64,000 bases of DNA from Anagrus nilaparvatae. Lineage: Eukaryota > Arthropoda > Insecta > Hymenoptera > Mymaridae. The notes beneath the pieces are model-generated. The model saw only the letters and a program-made list of their open reading frames with translations, searched no databases and was not told where the DNA came from. Shown in pieces: positions 1-12,956 of this stretch (position 1 is its first letter; every line of letters starts with the position of its first letter). The DNA is taken from the NCBI GenBank assembly GCA_022575985.1, contig JAKSXM010000258.1, forward strand, positions 496,001 to 560,000, given 5' to 3'. A program made the position numbers and the translations under genes.

Positions 1-180
1 ATACTTTTTCGAATATATTTTTATCTTACTAAAATAATAAGTACATTAAATATCTGCAAAATATAAATAAAAAATAAAATAGCGATTGGCAATGTAATTT
101 AAAACGATTACTTATTAGACTAATTAAATTAACGATTAGGATCTTAATCCATTCTTATGAAACATGATTATAGTGAAAAA
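1..180. repeat. Direct repeat, copy 1 (uninterrupted)
   Basis: This segment recurs as a diverged direct copy at about 1244-1290 plus 2316-2490. Copy 1 reads through a site (tacattaaat then atctgc) that in copy 2 is interrupted by the 1291-2315 element, so it serves as a natural empty site. No coding potential is visible. About 190-1240 between the copies shows only AT-rich sequence with no recognisable gene. Confidence 0.6.
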
Positions 181-1290
181 TTGTTTTTACATTTATAATT
201 AAATCTTAACTAAATAAATAAAAGTAAAGTTATCGACCATAAATATTTTTTGCAGTGACTTATTTGAAAAATTAAGATTTTGAATAATATTTTTACTTAT
301 CTATTATAAACACATTCTAGTGGCATATAAATAAGTATATATTGAAATCTTATTAAAATATCAAACCATCGCTTTAAAAAATGAATACTCGAAATTTAAA
401 ATGATAAAGTTTATTTACAAAATTTTAGTAAATTAAAAAAATTACATAATTTAATATAATTTAACATAAAATTTTATGCGTCATAAATTTACATATTTTT
501 TTCAAAATATACTAATAATTTCATAAAATTATAGCCGGTGTGCTTAAACACAATCTGTTTGGTTAGATACAAAATTGTATCACTTTTAAGTTTTGATGTA
601 ACGAAAAATTCATAGATTAATTTCGATTTATAAGCCTATGCTCGCAATAGGTAACTTTTCTATATTAAATTGCTTCCATCTTGATATATATCAAGCTTAC
701 TGTTACTAAATTAAGTAGACCTGGTTATAGTGACAGCGACAAGAAAATTTGCAAATATTCTACAACTTAAAATATTCTATTTATACCGAATTTTACAGTA
801 TGGCTAATAAAACTGCAAAAAAAATTTTAAATCGTCATTAAAAAGAATCTACGTAGAAAATATTAATCAATGTCTTTTATTTAAAATTAAAATTGTTCAA
901 AATATATAGTTAATTTGGTTTTCTGGGAATTTTTATAACTTTATTAAGCCTTTCTGGGACTTTTACTTCTACAGCTCAATCTGAGATGCATTTTAAATAC
1001 TGGGTGTTATATTTTCAAAAAAAGATTAAAACTAGCTGTACCTTATTTTAGACATTTTATGATATACACTAAGGAATATTTAAGAAAGTACGAAATAATA
1101 AGATATTTAGAATTTTAATAGATAACCTGATCACGGTGACCATCATGAATAACCATAATATAATATTCGTCATAAATTTTAATACTTAAAATTTATTCGA
1201 ATCATTTTGCGTTCATTTGAGAGATAATACTTAACAACCAACTTTTTTGAATATAATTTTTATCTTACTTAAATAATAAGTACACTAAAT

Positions 1291-2315
1291 TGGAAACGTT
1301 TTATTATTCGATCAAAATGACAAAAAAAACTGTATGGTGGGGTGTTTTATGTGACGAGTTAAATTAAATGTCTACGATTTTCTTATCTGGACCTTCTATC
1401 CAGCTACTTTAAGCGTTTGCTGTCAATATTTTCATATTTTCAATATTGTCTTAATTTTTGTAATGGATTTTCTTAAAATTATGACACTGAATAACGAGAA
1501 AATTCGATTTGTCTCATATAAGACGTGGTTGAATTTCTGGGGAAAAATATACAAGATCCTTTTGTAAATAATATTGAGAAAAACATTTTGAAAATAATAA
1601 CCTTTTATAATGGATTTCCTTAAAATTGTTACCCTGAAACACGAAAAAAAATGAATTTTTCACTTATAAGAAGTATTCAAAAGCTAAAATAAATCGTTTC
1701 ATCGGATTTCTGGGGAAAAAATAGACAAGTCCCTCTTGTAAATATTATACAGAAAAGTTTATTCAGAAAATTACATAACTTATAAAATTGTTCCCTTTGA
1801 ATTTCAGACCCTAAAAAGTAACGAAAATCGATTTTCATCCTTAAAACGTGATCAAAAGCTAAAATAAATGATTTCATCGGATTGCTGTAGAAAAAATACT
1901 ACGGGATATCAATTTGAACATAATCTAAAACAGTATTTAAATCCACTAGAAAAACTAAAAGTTTTAAGAAAATCCCAATTTTGAGAAGGCCAAAAAAAAA
2001 CTTTCGAGAGCTATTTTGGGCTCAAAAATCGACGTTTTGGTCTAAATCCAACGAAAAACTTATTATTTTTACTTATATTTTTGAGTTCTGCAGGCGCGTT
2101 AGGAATCCCGGATACATCGAAAAAAAAACTAGTCTTACAAAAAAATTCAAATCATCATTATTCAAAATATGAAAATATTTTCAGCACACACTTAGAGTAG
2201 CTGTATAGAAAGTCCGGATAGAAAATACGTAGACATTTTTTAGTGTAGAAAAGACCCCAACTTACAGTTTTTTTGTCATTTTGATCGCATAATAAAACGC
2301 ATCCAGGTCACCGTG
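1291..2315. mobile_element. Non-autonomous inverted-repeat element with 8-bp TSD
   Basis: The element is flanked by CACTAAAT at 1283-1290 and 2316-2323. Its ends are inverted: the left begins TGGAAACGTTTTATTATTCG and the right, read backwards, begins CACGGTGACCTGGATGCG, so the left end appears to have lost about ten terminal bases. The interior (about 1440-1900) has roughly three ~175-bp tandem units of the same family as 26.4-27.56 kb, and 1900-2130 matches the reverse complement of 26.03-26.28 kb. No transposase is encoded. The 8-bp duplication fits hAT or P-type superfamilies; which one is not resolved. Confidence 0.65.
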
Positions 2316-2489
2316 CACTAAATATCTACAAAATATAAATTAAAAAAAAATAGTGATTTGCAATGTAATTTATAACAGTTTCTTATCAGACTAATTCATT
2401 TCACGATTAGGGCCTTAACCCATTCTTATTAAACACTATTGCAGTGAAAAATTCTTTTTATATTTATAATTAATTAAATCTTATCTAAA

Positions 2490-2985
2490 TATTTTATAAA
2501 GTAAAGTTTTCAACCATATCAATTTTTGTAGCGACTTATTTGAACAATTCATTTCATGATAAATATTTAATTTTATCCATATTAAGTACGGACAAATGAT
2601 ATTCTTTAATTAATTGAATTTTAACGAAGCAACGTTCACTAAAGGAGTCTAACGGAATTAGTATTAATGCTATATATGTTGTAATAATAGTTACTGAATA
2701 ATTTGTCGGAGTTTAGCAACGCTAATGATTTCAAAATTTTTTAATGTCTTTCCTGTGTTTTAGAACAAAATTAAAAGATGCGATTGTGTTATATTTAAAT
2801 CTATTCTTCATCATAATTTTAATACTTGAAGAAACACAAAATAGAAAATTTTAATACATGACTTTATAGAAAAAGTTGAGTTATATTAATTTATATTTTC
2901 ATGAAATCCGTGCTAATATGCTTATAATCATTCATTAGTTTTATTACTGAATGAGTTTAAAGAATGTGACATTGATGTCTTTGAA
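2490..2985. other. AT-rich stretch, nothing recognised
   Basis: No gene, RNA or clear repeat boundary was found in this stretch. Confidence 0.4.
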
Positions 2986-2989
2986 TCAT

Positions 2990-3236
2990 TTTAAAATTAC
3001 CAGAAACATTAAATTTTCTTCTGGGAAGTCCCAGAAACAACTTATATATTATATCTGGGACGTCCCAAAAACAGCTTATATATTATTTCTGGGACGTCCC
3101 AGAAAAACAAATACTAGTTTCTGGGACTTCATAAAATTACCAGAAGCTTATGTTAAATCTATTTTTTTTCTGGGACTTCCCAGAAAACCCCTTAAGTCCC
3201 AGAAAAGGCCAAAATAAATATAGAATGTCCCAGAAA
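2990..3236. repeat. Cluster of CTGGGACGTCCCAG-type palindromes
   Basis: At least six copies or half-copies of a short palindrome, TTCTGGGACGTCCCAGAA with variants, are packed in about 240 bases. Two half-copies lie at about 922-955. An 88-residue open frame crosses the cluster, but it is built from the repeats and is probably not a gene. The role is unknown; such clusters resemble subterminal protein-binding arrays of DNA transposons. Confidence 0.55.
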
Positions 3237-3239
3237 GTG

Positions 3240-3984
3240 CAGATATCTATATATATAAATATATATATAAGTATAAATATGTATAATTCTACATAAAATA
3301 CATAGTATTTTTTGACCTTTTTAATACGGATGTATACACTTATAAAAAAATCCCTTTCTTAAAATATAACGATAATAAAATAAGATGGAAAAGCAATTAA
3401 AAAAAGAAAAAAATAAAAAATAAAAAAATATAAGTTAATAACGCTCAATATTCAAAATAAAACAGTGTCATATATCGCGACAAGAATTTAAACCCATTAG
3501 TAAAGTATAAATTTTATAGTTCTTAAAAATCTATGAATAAACACCCCCTCTTAATAAATCCTTTTAAAATTTTTAAAAAATAAGCATTGCTCAGATATCA
3601 ACAATATTTTTACTTAGTCTAAAAAAAGTTTTAACAGTGTACAGACATATAATTTTTGAATTTTATGTTTAAAATAATAAGTTTTATACATTTAAGTAAA
3701 TTTAAAAAATAGGAACATAAGAATATTTGAATGTCAAGTTAAGTTTTTTAAATGGTATGTAAAATATATATGTAATTCAAACAATTCAATGTAATATTTT
3801 GTAAAATTAAAAAATTATTTCTTAAAAAAAATAAAGGTCCTGAAGAGGTTCTCAGATCGAGAATGAAATATTGACAAGAGTAAAAATCAAAGTCTTTTGA
3901 ATTTTTCCTTATAATTTGTCCAGCAAGGTCGTTTTAAACTCAACAGAAATTTATTTTTGTTAATTTACTTTTATTTCTTTTTAT
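3240..3984. other. AT-rich stretch, nothing recognised
   Basis: Apart from a short (TA)-rich tract near 3246-3290, no gene or defined element was seen. Confidence 0.4.
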
Positions 3985-3988
3985 TTAA

Positions 3989-4663
3989 GGTGGTAGATAC
4001 AATTATAATTTTTTCAAAATAAATTTTTTGTTTTTTGCTTTTTTGGGTTCGAAAGCATCTTAAGAATATGGAAAAAAAATTTTATAATGATATCTTGAAT
4101 AATAAGGAAGTTATAGAAGATTAATCGAGACACGGCTATAGAAGTTATACGTTTCACCGAAACTTTAAACGCGTTTTTCTCGAAATAACGTTTCTCGAAT
4201 TGGCGTGCACGATAACTCAAAAAATAATTCAGATATCTTCCTAATTTTTTGGCTACACTTTTAAAATACAATTATCTTCTGGATTGATGGAATTAATTTT
4301 CAAAAAAATGTGAAAAAAACATGCGCAAAAAATTGCAGTTTTAGAAAAAAATTTAATAATTTTCAAAATTTTCCATTTTCCGAAATTTGAAGACATCAAT
4401 CCAGAACATAATTGTATTTTAAAAGTGTAGCCAAAAAATTAAGAAGAGATCTTAATTATTTTTTGAGTTATCGTGCACGCCATCAAAAGTGAGGCCTAAT
4501 TTTGAGCACCTGTGTTCGGCGCCATTTTGACAAAAAAAAAAAATGTTTAGTAACTTATAATCTAATAAAGTGCCGATTTTGAAAAAATTATCTCTATTAT
4601 TTCTACTCGAAAACCTATCCACAAAAAGTCATGTTTTTTTTATCTCTAATTGTATCTACCACC
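3989..4663. mobile_element. MITE with TTAA target duplication
   Basis: The ends are inverted: GGTGGTAGATACAATTA at the left and its reverse complement at the right. TTAA lies at 3985-3988 and 4664-4667. The inner arms are also inverted: the segment around 4205-4290 (cgtgcacgataactcaaaaa) returns reversed around 4400-4482. No intact ORF is present. TTAA duplications are typical of piggyBac and Kolobok; GG-initial ends fit Kolobok slightly better, but this is inference. Confidence 0.75.
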
Positions 4664-5465
4664 TTAAATTAATTTACAAATTTATCAATGGTTTACAGAT
4701 GCAATAATTAAACACTAAAAATGATAGGCTTTTGATAAGAAAAATTGTTTTCTACTGTGCAATATTTTTTTAACATTTTATTAAAAAAATTGACAGTATT
4801 TTTTTATGAGCTTCATTGGCTTTGAATACTGACAAAAAAGGTTTAAAATATACTTTCAAGCACTGTTCTGTCTTCTGGGAATTATTTTTGAGCTATTTTT
4901 TAAAAAATGTTTGAAATAAATTTGAATGATTATTTTATATTTTAATTTTATTTTTTATTGCCTTTTTGCGGGATTTCTACGTTTGTTATAGGCTTTGGAG
5001 GAGTATACATGATGATTTTATATAATAAGAACAAGAAATCATATTTTTTAAATGATGATTTAACGTCAACTAGATGGGCATAATAGGGCCATAATTGATG
5101 GTCAGTTTATGTCCCATCACCGTAAGTTATGGCCATAATATGGTAAAAAATTGTCATAGGAATTAAATTAATTTTATAACGAAATTATAAAAAAAGTAAT
5201 TATTCTGCGCGCGCAGAGCGCGCGGCTATTCTAGTATTATTTTAAAATTATTTTTTAAAATATTCTTTAGTACTTCATTATCACTAGGAATAAGAACTTC
5301 GTGTGTTCTTTTTCCTGAATAAAAAATAATCAGTGTTTTAATTCAAAATTGTTATTTTTGCAACAGAATAATAAATAATGCACAATTTTTGTGCTAGAAT
5401 TTAGAAGATTTTTAATTGTTGATTTGTAATTTTTTTTTAAAATTCATGTTTACAGTAAAGATAAT

Positions 5466-5690
5466 TAGTAAATGTAAATGTAAATATTCTTTATTTGCAA
5501 TTGAACAAAAATACAGTAATCAAATAAAATATACATCATAGTAAATAATTGATAATTAACATAGATAAATTATAATAAGTTTAAAATATAAGTGATAACA
5601 TTATTAAATTTTTATAGTAAATTGAAATAAAGTAGTTAATAAATACTTATAGTCTAAATAGATTAAATTTAATAATTTGCCATAGTAAAA
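5466..5690. repeat. Insertion present only in the left arm
   Basis: About 225 bases starting near gtaaatgtaaatgtaaat are absent from the mirrored right arm (around 10000-10025), so they were inserted after the arms formed, or lost from the right. The AT-rich, simple-repeat start suggests a retroposed fragment. Identity unknown. Confidence 0.4.
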
Positions 5691-6563
5691 TGTTATAAAA
5701 AAATTTTGTTGTAAAAAATGTTTGTAATTTTTCAGATCTTGAAGTTCCTCTGAAACGTAGATAATTGAATAAAAAATCTTAGTTCTTAATAGATCGATTT
5801 TATTATTTATAATAAAACCCAAAAAATCTATTTAAATATTCTTATTTTACCCATTTTCGTTACATAATTTTAAACAGGGGTATAAAAATATAATTCAGTC
5901 ATTAAATTGTTTTTTTTTTCATTTTTATAACATTAATAAACTTTTAAATTTACAATAACTAAATAAATTTTTTGATATATGTATGAAATTTTTTTGAACA
6001 AAATGTTTTTATCACTAAAAATTATTCTGAGAAAACGTAATAAAAATATATTTTAAAATAATATCAAATTATATGTAATATAAAACTATAATTAAAAATA
6101 GTAAATGACAAATTCATACCAATTTATATTATAAATCAGGAAACATATAATAAAATATTTATAAATATCGATCATAAATACTTTCACTTTTTTTATTTTT
6201 TAAATAACATTTTAGTCATAAAGAGAAACCGCTCAGAATTCGAAAACAATTTTTATTATTGATATTTATATTTTATTTTTTCAAGTACAATTACAAAGTA
6301 TCATATTAAAATTTTTAATCTTATGAAGAAATGAACCAACAATTTTTAAAAGCTTCTTTATAGATTTAGTGATCAATCAGTAGTTCCTTGGATTAGATGT
6401 TTTTTTTCTTTTTTGTTACAAAAATTTTTTTTTTTAATTTTAAAAGCTTTCTATATTTACTGATTGGTTTTAATGGTAAGACAGTATTTTATTTATTTTT
6501 TTTTTAAATAATAAAACCCAAAATTTATTTGAATTTTTTTATACTTTAATATCATATGTACAC

Positions 6564-6592
6564 ACACACGCACACACACGCGCGTCTTCTTC
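6564..6592. repeat. Short (CA)n microsatellite
   Basis: An acacacacacgcacacacacgcgcg tract lies here. Just downstream (6648-6674) is a fragment reading atttctggatccgcc, which resembles one end of the hAT-like MITE at 62865-63030; the other end is not visible. Confidence 0.6.
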
Positions 6593-6999
6593 ATTAGTCG
6601 CAAGATACGTGTACTAACCCCCCCCTTAAATTATGAAATGACCCTCCCGAAAAAAATTTCTGGATCCGCCCTTGGTAACTAAATACTTCCAAAAATATTG
6701 ATAATAATTATCTCATTTGAAGAATATATAAATTAATGTGTTTAAAAATAAAATTTTAGTAAATATTTTACTTTTCTTCCAACAAATTTATAATATATAA
6801 AGTTAAATTAAAAAAGAAAAAAATGGAAGTGTCGGTGAAATATATTGAAAATGGAAAAAGACTAAGTAAGAAATTTAATTAAAATATTCTATTTTAATGT
6901 GTAATAAATTATTAATTTTTAACTTTAATTAACTTTATTGTTATAAATAAATAAAAAATTTCAAACTATATTTATTAAAAAATTATTTACAATAATAAA

Positions 7000-9480
7000 A
7001 AATTTATGTATTACAGTACTAGTTATTCGAAGAACTTATTTTATACCAATTTTACATGAAAGTTATGATCACTTTGTAAGTTATAATATCGATAAAAAAA
7101 AAAAAAAAATTAGTTTATATTGTACTAAATTATATGCAACACTCAAATTTTCAAAATTTAAATTATTTACTTGATTGTATCCCTAATAAAAGCTATAGGT
7201 AGAGTCGAGGTAGAGTAGCAATTTAAAATTTTTTTTCTCTTATTATAACGAATAAGAAAATAACTAACAGTAAATTTACTATAAATCAATATGCAAATCA
7301 TTGCACTATTGTATTGTACATTCCCAGAGGGCTACAATCAATTTAATTATGTAAAAAAATTAGGTTGTTAATATAAATTTTTATATATATTTTTAAACTC
7401 GACACTACTTAAAATCTTGATAGACAATTTAATATCAAGATTGTAAATACCTAGAAATAATTTTTGCAGTCTATATTGCTCTAGATTCAAGGTGTCCAGT
7501 TAACCTGGGTGTTAATTTACGACAATTGATTTATAAAATCTGTTGATTCTTCAATACCAAATTTGTATATTTATTTATTCCTATTAATTTTTTAAAAAGT
7601 TTAATATATTAAATTTGAAAAGTTGTAATTTAATTTATTTCTTTATTATGTAAAGATAATATATAAAAGCAAAATATTTGTATTTGGGCATAAAAAATTT
7701 TTTTATGCCAATATTTATGAGTCCAATTTTGTGAAAAAGCCCCTTGTAGGTTGAACTTTCAAAACTGGACCGAAGGTTGACTGAAGAGTTTATACGTTGA
7801 AAATATAAATTTACAAAATATTTAAGTATCCTAGACATAGAGATATTGTTCCCAGGTCTTGCATATTCCGAGTTATGTCTAATCAAACTTAAGTAAAGTA
7901 AATGGAAATATAGTAAAAACACAAAAAATAACCTAACGTTGCCTATGAAAGGCGCTTAGGACATGCCTGATAAAAACTAATATCATATTTGTATCCAGTG
8001 ACTTTTAAAACATAAAAACTTATTTGAAATTCCATAAAGCTATTAGCAAAATAACTGATTACGAAATAATTGGCCTCGCCTACACAACCACACTTTAGGA
8101 ATGATATATTAATTTATCTAGGGGTACTACCTTAAAACTGACTAGGAAAAAAGAAATAGCGGGCCAAATTACCTATTAGATGATATTTTTAGCCCAAAAT
8201 ATTCAAATTTTCATTTATCTACCAAATTCACCCCTCGCCCCTAATTTCCAACCTCAAGATGAAATGTATATATCATATACAAAGTTAAATTTAATTTTTT
8301 CATCTTTTTGAAACCCCTAGAAATTATTATGAATGTCTGATAATATTTTGTTTACAGACAATAACATTGTTTAGAATTTACCCCTATTTAGAGGTTGATA
8401 TCAATTTTCCTGGGATTTATGAGTCATGGAAATTACTTGGATTTATCTACCAAGTTCACCCCTCGCTCTCAAATTTGACTTTAGTCTAAAGGTGTTTATG
8501 AATTTAATTAATTAGAAATATGTTATAAAAGTCAGAATACTAGAATATGAGCAATTTTTATTTTAAGCAGCTTGTTAAAATATGAATTTTCCTTTAATTT
8601 TGAATTCGCACTTTATAATATTTTATAATTTAAAAAAAAACTTTTCCCTCACTTTATAAGGGTAGCTAAAGCCTAAAATGAAAAAAGTTTCTACATATAA
8701 TTACTGCATTGAATAACGAAAATTTGGACGCTTTGGACATTAAATTTAATTATATTAACAAGCAGAGTAACGTTGATTCAATGAAGGGACGGTTTTTGCG
8801 GTCACTTTTTTGTTGAAAATCATATTTCGGATCAGTGAATCTTTCTGTCAACCATCAAACCAATTTTGAAAAGTCAACCTGACGAATTGGGCCAGTTTTC
8901 GAATTTTGCCTCCTGAAAGAAATATAAAATTTTAAATATTGCAAATAATGCATTATAAATAGCTTTTACTTGTATAATAAATATAAATGAGTTTAATCAC
9001 GAAAAAAAAAATTTATTAACCTCAGAGAATTTAGTAAATACAAATTCAAGAAATAAAAAGTTAGTAAATTTTACTAAAAAAATGACGAAAGTTCATTTAG
9101 TAAACTAAACTATATAGTTTTGGTTACAGTTACTAGCTTTTTTTAAACGTGATTTTTACAAATTATTATTACACAATACTCAATACTATTAAAAATAAAA
9201 TTGTATAATCTTTTATAAATAGCAACAACGTATTATAACTCAACTGATAACAGCAAAGGTCACATTCAATCAGTTCATATATCTGTAAGAAGGATGTGAA
9301 ACAAACTATAAGAGAAGAAGGTCAACAGAAAAAAAGCTTATTTTTTCAGTTATCATATCATTTAAACCAAATAAATATGTAAAATTATCAATATTGTATA
9401 CATTTTTAGTTAATTGTAACACTTTATTTTAAGATTTTAACAATAATAAATAAATAATAATAATAATGATTAATTTAATT
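7000..9480. other. Interior of long inverted repeat, no gene seen
   Basis: This stretch is AT-rich with no supportable ORF. A short direct repeat (tttatctaccaa followed by ttcacccctcgc) occurs at about 8214-8238 and 8442-8466. Confidence 0.4.
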
Positions 9481-9550
9481 TTAAACTATATTGCTAAAAT
9501 ACAATATTACTATAAAAAAAGAAAGGATTTACCTTATTTGCAAAAAAAAA

Positions 9551-9670
9551 ACTCCGCATTTCTCCGCATTTCTCCGAATTTCTCTGCATTTCTCTGCATT
9601 TCTCCGCATTTCTCTGCATTTCTTCGCATTTCTCCGCATTTCTCTGCATTTCTTCGCATTTCTCCGCATT
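9551..9670. repeat. Exact 10-bp minisatellite, 12 units
   Basis: Twelve consecutive 10-base units of the form tctccgcatt run without a length change; substitutions (tctctgcatt, tcttcgcatt, tctccgaatt) change sequence but never unit length. Because 10 is not a multiple of three, the frame cycles and gives apparent ORFs with a repeated His-Phe-Ser pattern. These are not considered genes. Confidence 0.9.
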
Positions 9671-10272
9671 TAATTGGATTTTGGAACTTTTTTTTTTTAA
9701 TTATTTTAACTCAGTAAATGATTTTTCGGTGAAACAAAGTTTAAAAATGTATATTAAAGTGAAATATTTAATTTTCCACTAAGCTTAGTTAGTTAAAATC
9801 AAAATGGCTTCGTAGAATAATTTTCAAAAGTGGAAAAAGCATAAAAAAAATGAATAGATTTTTTGGGTTTTATTATAAATAATAAAATCGATCTATTAAG
9901 AACTAAGATTTTTTATTCAATTATCTACGCTTCAGAGGAACTTAGCCTCCCTTTTCAAGATCTGAAAAATTACAAACATTTTTACAACAAAATTTTTTTA
10001 CATTTTAATTATCTTTACTGTAATAATGATTTTTTTAAAAAAACACTTACAAATTAACAATTAAAAATCTTCTAAATTATAGCACAAAAATTGTGCATTT
10101 TTTATTATTCTGTGCAAAAATAACAATTTTGAATTAAAACACTGATTATTTTTTATTCAGGAAAAAGAACTTACGAAGTTCTTATTCCTATAGTGATAAT
10201 GAAGTACTCAAGATTATTTTAAAAATAATAAGATAATATACAAACGCATACACATATAAAATCAAGACGTTA

Positions 10273-11235
10273 GGCACATTCTACAATAACCTGCAAACGC
10301 AAATATACTCCAGTCAAATCGCGGTGGGGGGGGGAGGATATTTTCACTGGCCAACATGAGATTTGCTCTAATATATGTTTTTTGGGTCGCTGATCACGAA
10401 AATCGGGGTCTTTTCCGGGAGATATTTTCGGAACACCCTTAAATTTGCAAAAACTACCCCCAAAACAGGGTTTTTTTTTATATCTTAGGAAACTGAGTTT
10501 CTAGATTTAGTCATGAATTGGTCTAAGAGGGTTTTTTGGGTTGCTGATAAAGAATTTGAGGTAATTTTTTATGAATAATGAATATTTCACCTTTAAATTA
10601 GCAAAAACAACCCCTAAAAGGGGTGTTTTTGCTATTTTTGCACTGTGAGTGACCAAATTAAGTCCATGCGGGTTTTTTGGATCACTAATCAAGAATTTGG
10701 GGGAATTTTTTTGTGTATAATTAATATTTCACCCTTAAATTAGCAAAAATAACCCCTAAAAGTAGTGTCTGCTATTTTCGCACTTTGAGCGACCAGATTA
10801 GGTCCTTACGGGTTTTTTGAGTCGCTGATCAAGAAATTGGGAAAATTTTTTAGGAAAAATAAATATTTCACACTTATATTACTAAAATTCTCCTAAACAA
10901 TGGGAGTTTTTGTATATTCATGCAATTTTTGGTCGCTCAAAGTTCGGAAATAGCAAAAACATCCCTTTTTAGGGGTTGTTTTTGCTAATTTAAGGGTGAA
11001 ATATTAATTATTCATAAAAAATTCCCACAAATTCTTGATCAGCGACCCAAAAAACTCGTAAGGACTTAATTTGGTCGCTCAAATCGCAAATCGGCAAATC
11101 GGCAAATATGCGGTGCATATATGTACGCAAACGATGCACAGTACATTTTTAAATACGTAAACTCGTTTCTGCGCATCCATTTGCCTACATATATGTGCCT
11201 ACATATTTGCGTTTGTGGCTATTGTAGAATGTACC
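10273..11235. mobile_element. PIF/Harbinger-type non-autonomous element
   Basis: Inverted ends of about 30 bases (GGCACATTCTACAATAACC left; GGTACATTCTACAATAGCC reversed right) are flanked by the trinucleotide TTA (10270-10272 and 11236-11238), the TWA duplication expected of PIF/Harbinger. The interior carries about four ~130-160-base units containing ttttttgggtcgctgatca and a ccctaaaaggggtg hairpin, with the orientation flipping near 10930. The same units occur at 63.47-64 kb. No transposase is present. Confidence 0.7.
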
Positions 11236-11869
11236 TTATAGAAAAGTTTTTTTGGATATATATAAACTAGTGTAATATAAACAGATATTAATTAAAAATT
11301 TATTATACAAGGGCTTAAAAAAAAAATTTTTTTTTTAAACTTAAGATACTTAGAAACTCAATAAATTTTATTAAATTATAGAATTAAATTTCTTGAAAGT
11401 GTGAATAAGATAGAAAATGAAAGCAAAAAAATTTTTTTATTTTTTGAAATTAAACAGATTTTTGTTCTTTACATAGAAAAATGAATATTTTAAACATATA
11501 AAGGCGCCGCAGGGGGAGATTCATATTTTAGTAAATCTTTTTATTTTTATTTGTAGATACTTGTTAATGAGATAATCTATTGTTTATTAAATCTACGGTA
11601 TTTTTATAAAAATATTTTAGATTTTGGGTATCCTGCATCTTATTTAACGAAAATTTGCAATCATGTATGTGGAGCATTTCAGAAAATAATCGTTTATATA
11701 ATTTTGATTTTGAATCAAGAATTTTTATTGATTTAAATTTAAAATTAATTTTATGTTTTTTTGATATCCTATGAATATGAAAAATTGACTTTTTTACCCG
11801 TTTTTTATAAAAAATTTGGAACGAAAGCAGTATTTATACTGTATTTTTCATTACATAAAAAAATGAAGT

Positions 11870-12355
11870 TCTCAGCTTACTGTGGGATTCTAAAGTCAAG
11901 AGAAGCAAATTTTAGGAATATTTTCTTTCATTTTTCACTCTAATAAATTTTTCCATTTTCCAAGATGGCGAACGAATAAACTAAAACAGTGAAGTTCTTA
12001 GTTTACAGGGGGATTCTTGAAAACGAGAAAAGCCAATTTAAAGAAAAAATTTAAATTTCTTACGCAAATAATTTTTCAGATTTTCTAAAATGGCGGACCA
12101 ATAAATTTAAACAAAAGAAGTTCCTAATTTACAGGGTAGTCATTAAAGTCAAGAAAAGTGCACTACAGAAATTTTTTTTGATTTTTCACTAATTAGTTTT
12201 TCCATTTTCCAAGATGGTGCTAAAAAAAACATTAGAAAATAAACTTACTACTATACAGGAGGGGTTCTTGAAGTCGAGAAAAGCGAATTCAAAGAAAAAA
12301 AATTAATTTCTTACCCAAATAATTTTTAAGATTTTCCAAAATGACGGACCAACCC
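11870..12355. repeat. Alternating ~150-bp tandem repeat
   Basis: About four units share the core gttcttagtttacagggg. Every second unit ends in ttttccattttccaagatgg, and the intervening ones in caaataatttttcagatttt followed by ctaaaatggcgga. The pattern is an A/B dimer of about 300 bases repeated twice. Short ORFs inside are not supported as genes. Confidence 0.7.
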
Positions 12356-12361
12356 ACGTGA

Positions 12362-12510
12362 AAGTGGGAACTACAAATTGTATACAATTTGTGTACATCA
12401 AAATTGTGCACAAAAATGATTGTATAAAAATTGTATGAATTTGTACAATTTTAATACAGTCGATGTAACAAAAAATTAATAAGAATTGTACACAATATAT
12501 AACCAGATAC
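12362..12510. repeat. Cluster of TTGTATACAA-like palindromes
   Basis: Several overlapping short palindromes (attgtatacaat, ttgtgtaca, aattgtgcaca, attgtacacaat) fall in 150 bases immediately 3' of the tandem repeat. The function is unknown; they may be the subterminal part of an undefined element. Confidence 0.4.
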
Positions 12511-12956
12511 ACCGAGCTTGAGCGAGCGAAAATTCAGAAAAAAATGACGACAAAATCTAACTTTGCAAACTTTTTGTAAATAATTTGTTATTTTCGAATT
12601 TTCATAGCAGTAACTTAGATGTGCTCATCTAAAAAATTTTTAGTCAATTTTGTGGGTGACTGAGAGACCAAAATCAGAAAATCTGATTTTCAACAATGAA
12701 CCTTTATAAAATTTAAAGAAATAGATGAAAAATTTGGATTCCCAGGGAAAAACCACTCCTGAAAAAAAAAAACTTTTCTTTTTACGATAAAATTCATCTA
12801 CTAAATTTCTAATTATACGTCAAAAACCAATAAAAACTGTCTCAAGTAAATCCTGCTATTTGAAGCTATAAATAATTTTAGACTTGAAAAGTAAATTTCA
12901 GTTCATGAAAATGGTTTTTTTTCTTAAAGAAATAAATTGCCAGGAAAAAAAACGCT

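Larger units (their letters stand above)
5240..10235. repeat. Long-armed inverted repeat enclosing ~4 kb
   Basis: The left arm (about 5240-5465 and 5690-5840) is the reverse complement of the right arm (about 9850-10235). For example, the 5760-5820 segment with cttagttcttaatagatcga is mirrored at 9890-9920. The arms are well conserved, but no transposase is recognisable between them. This could be a non-autonomous element with long terminal repeats or a rearranged pair of dispersed repeats. No target duplication was resolved. Confidence 0.6.

Noticed and set aside
9466..9717. Overlapping ORFs with a His-Phe-Ser-Ala-Phe-Leu repeat
   Set aside because: Created by the 10-bp minisatellite, which cycles through all frames.
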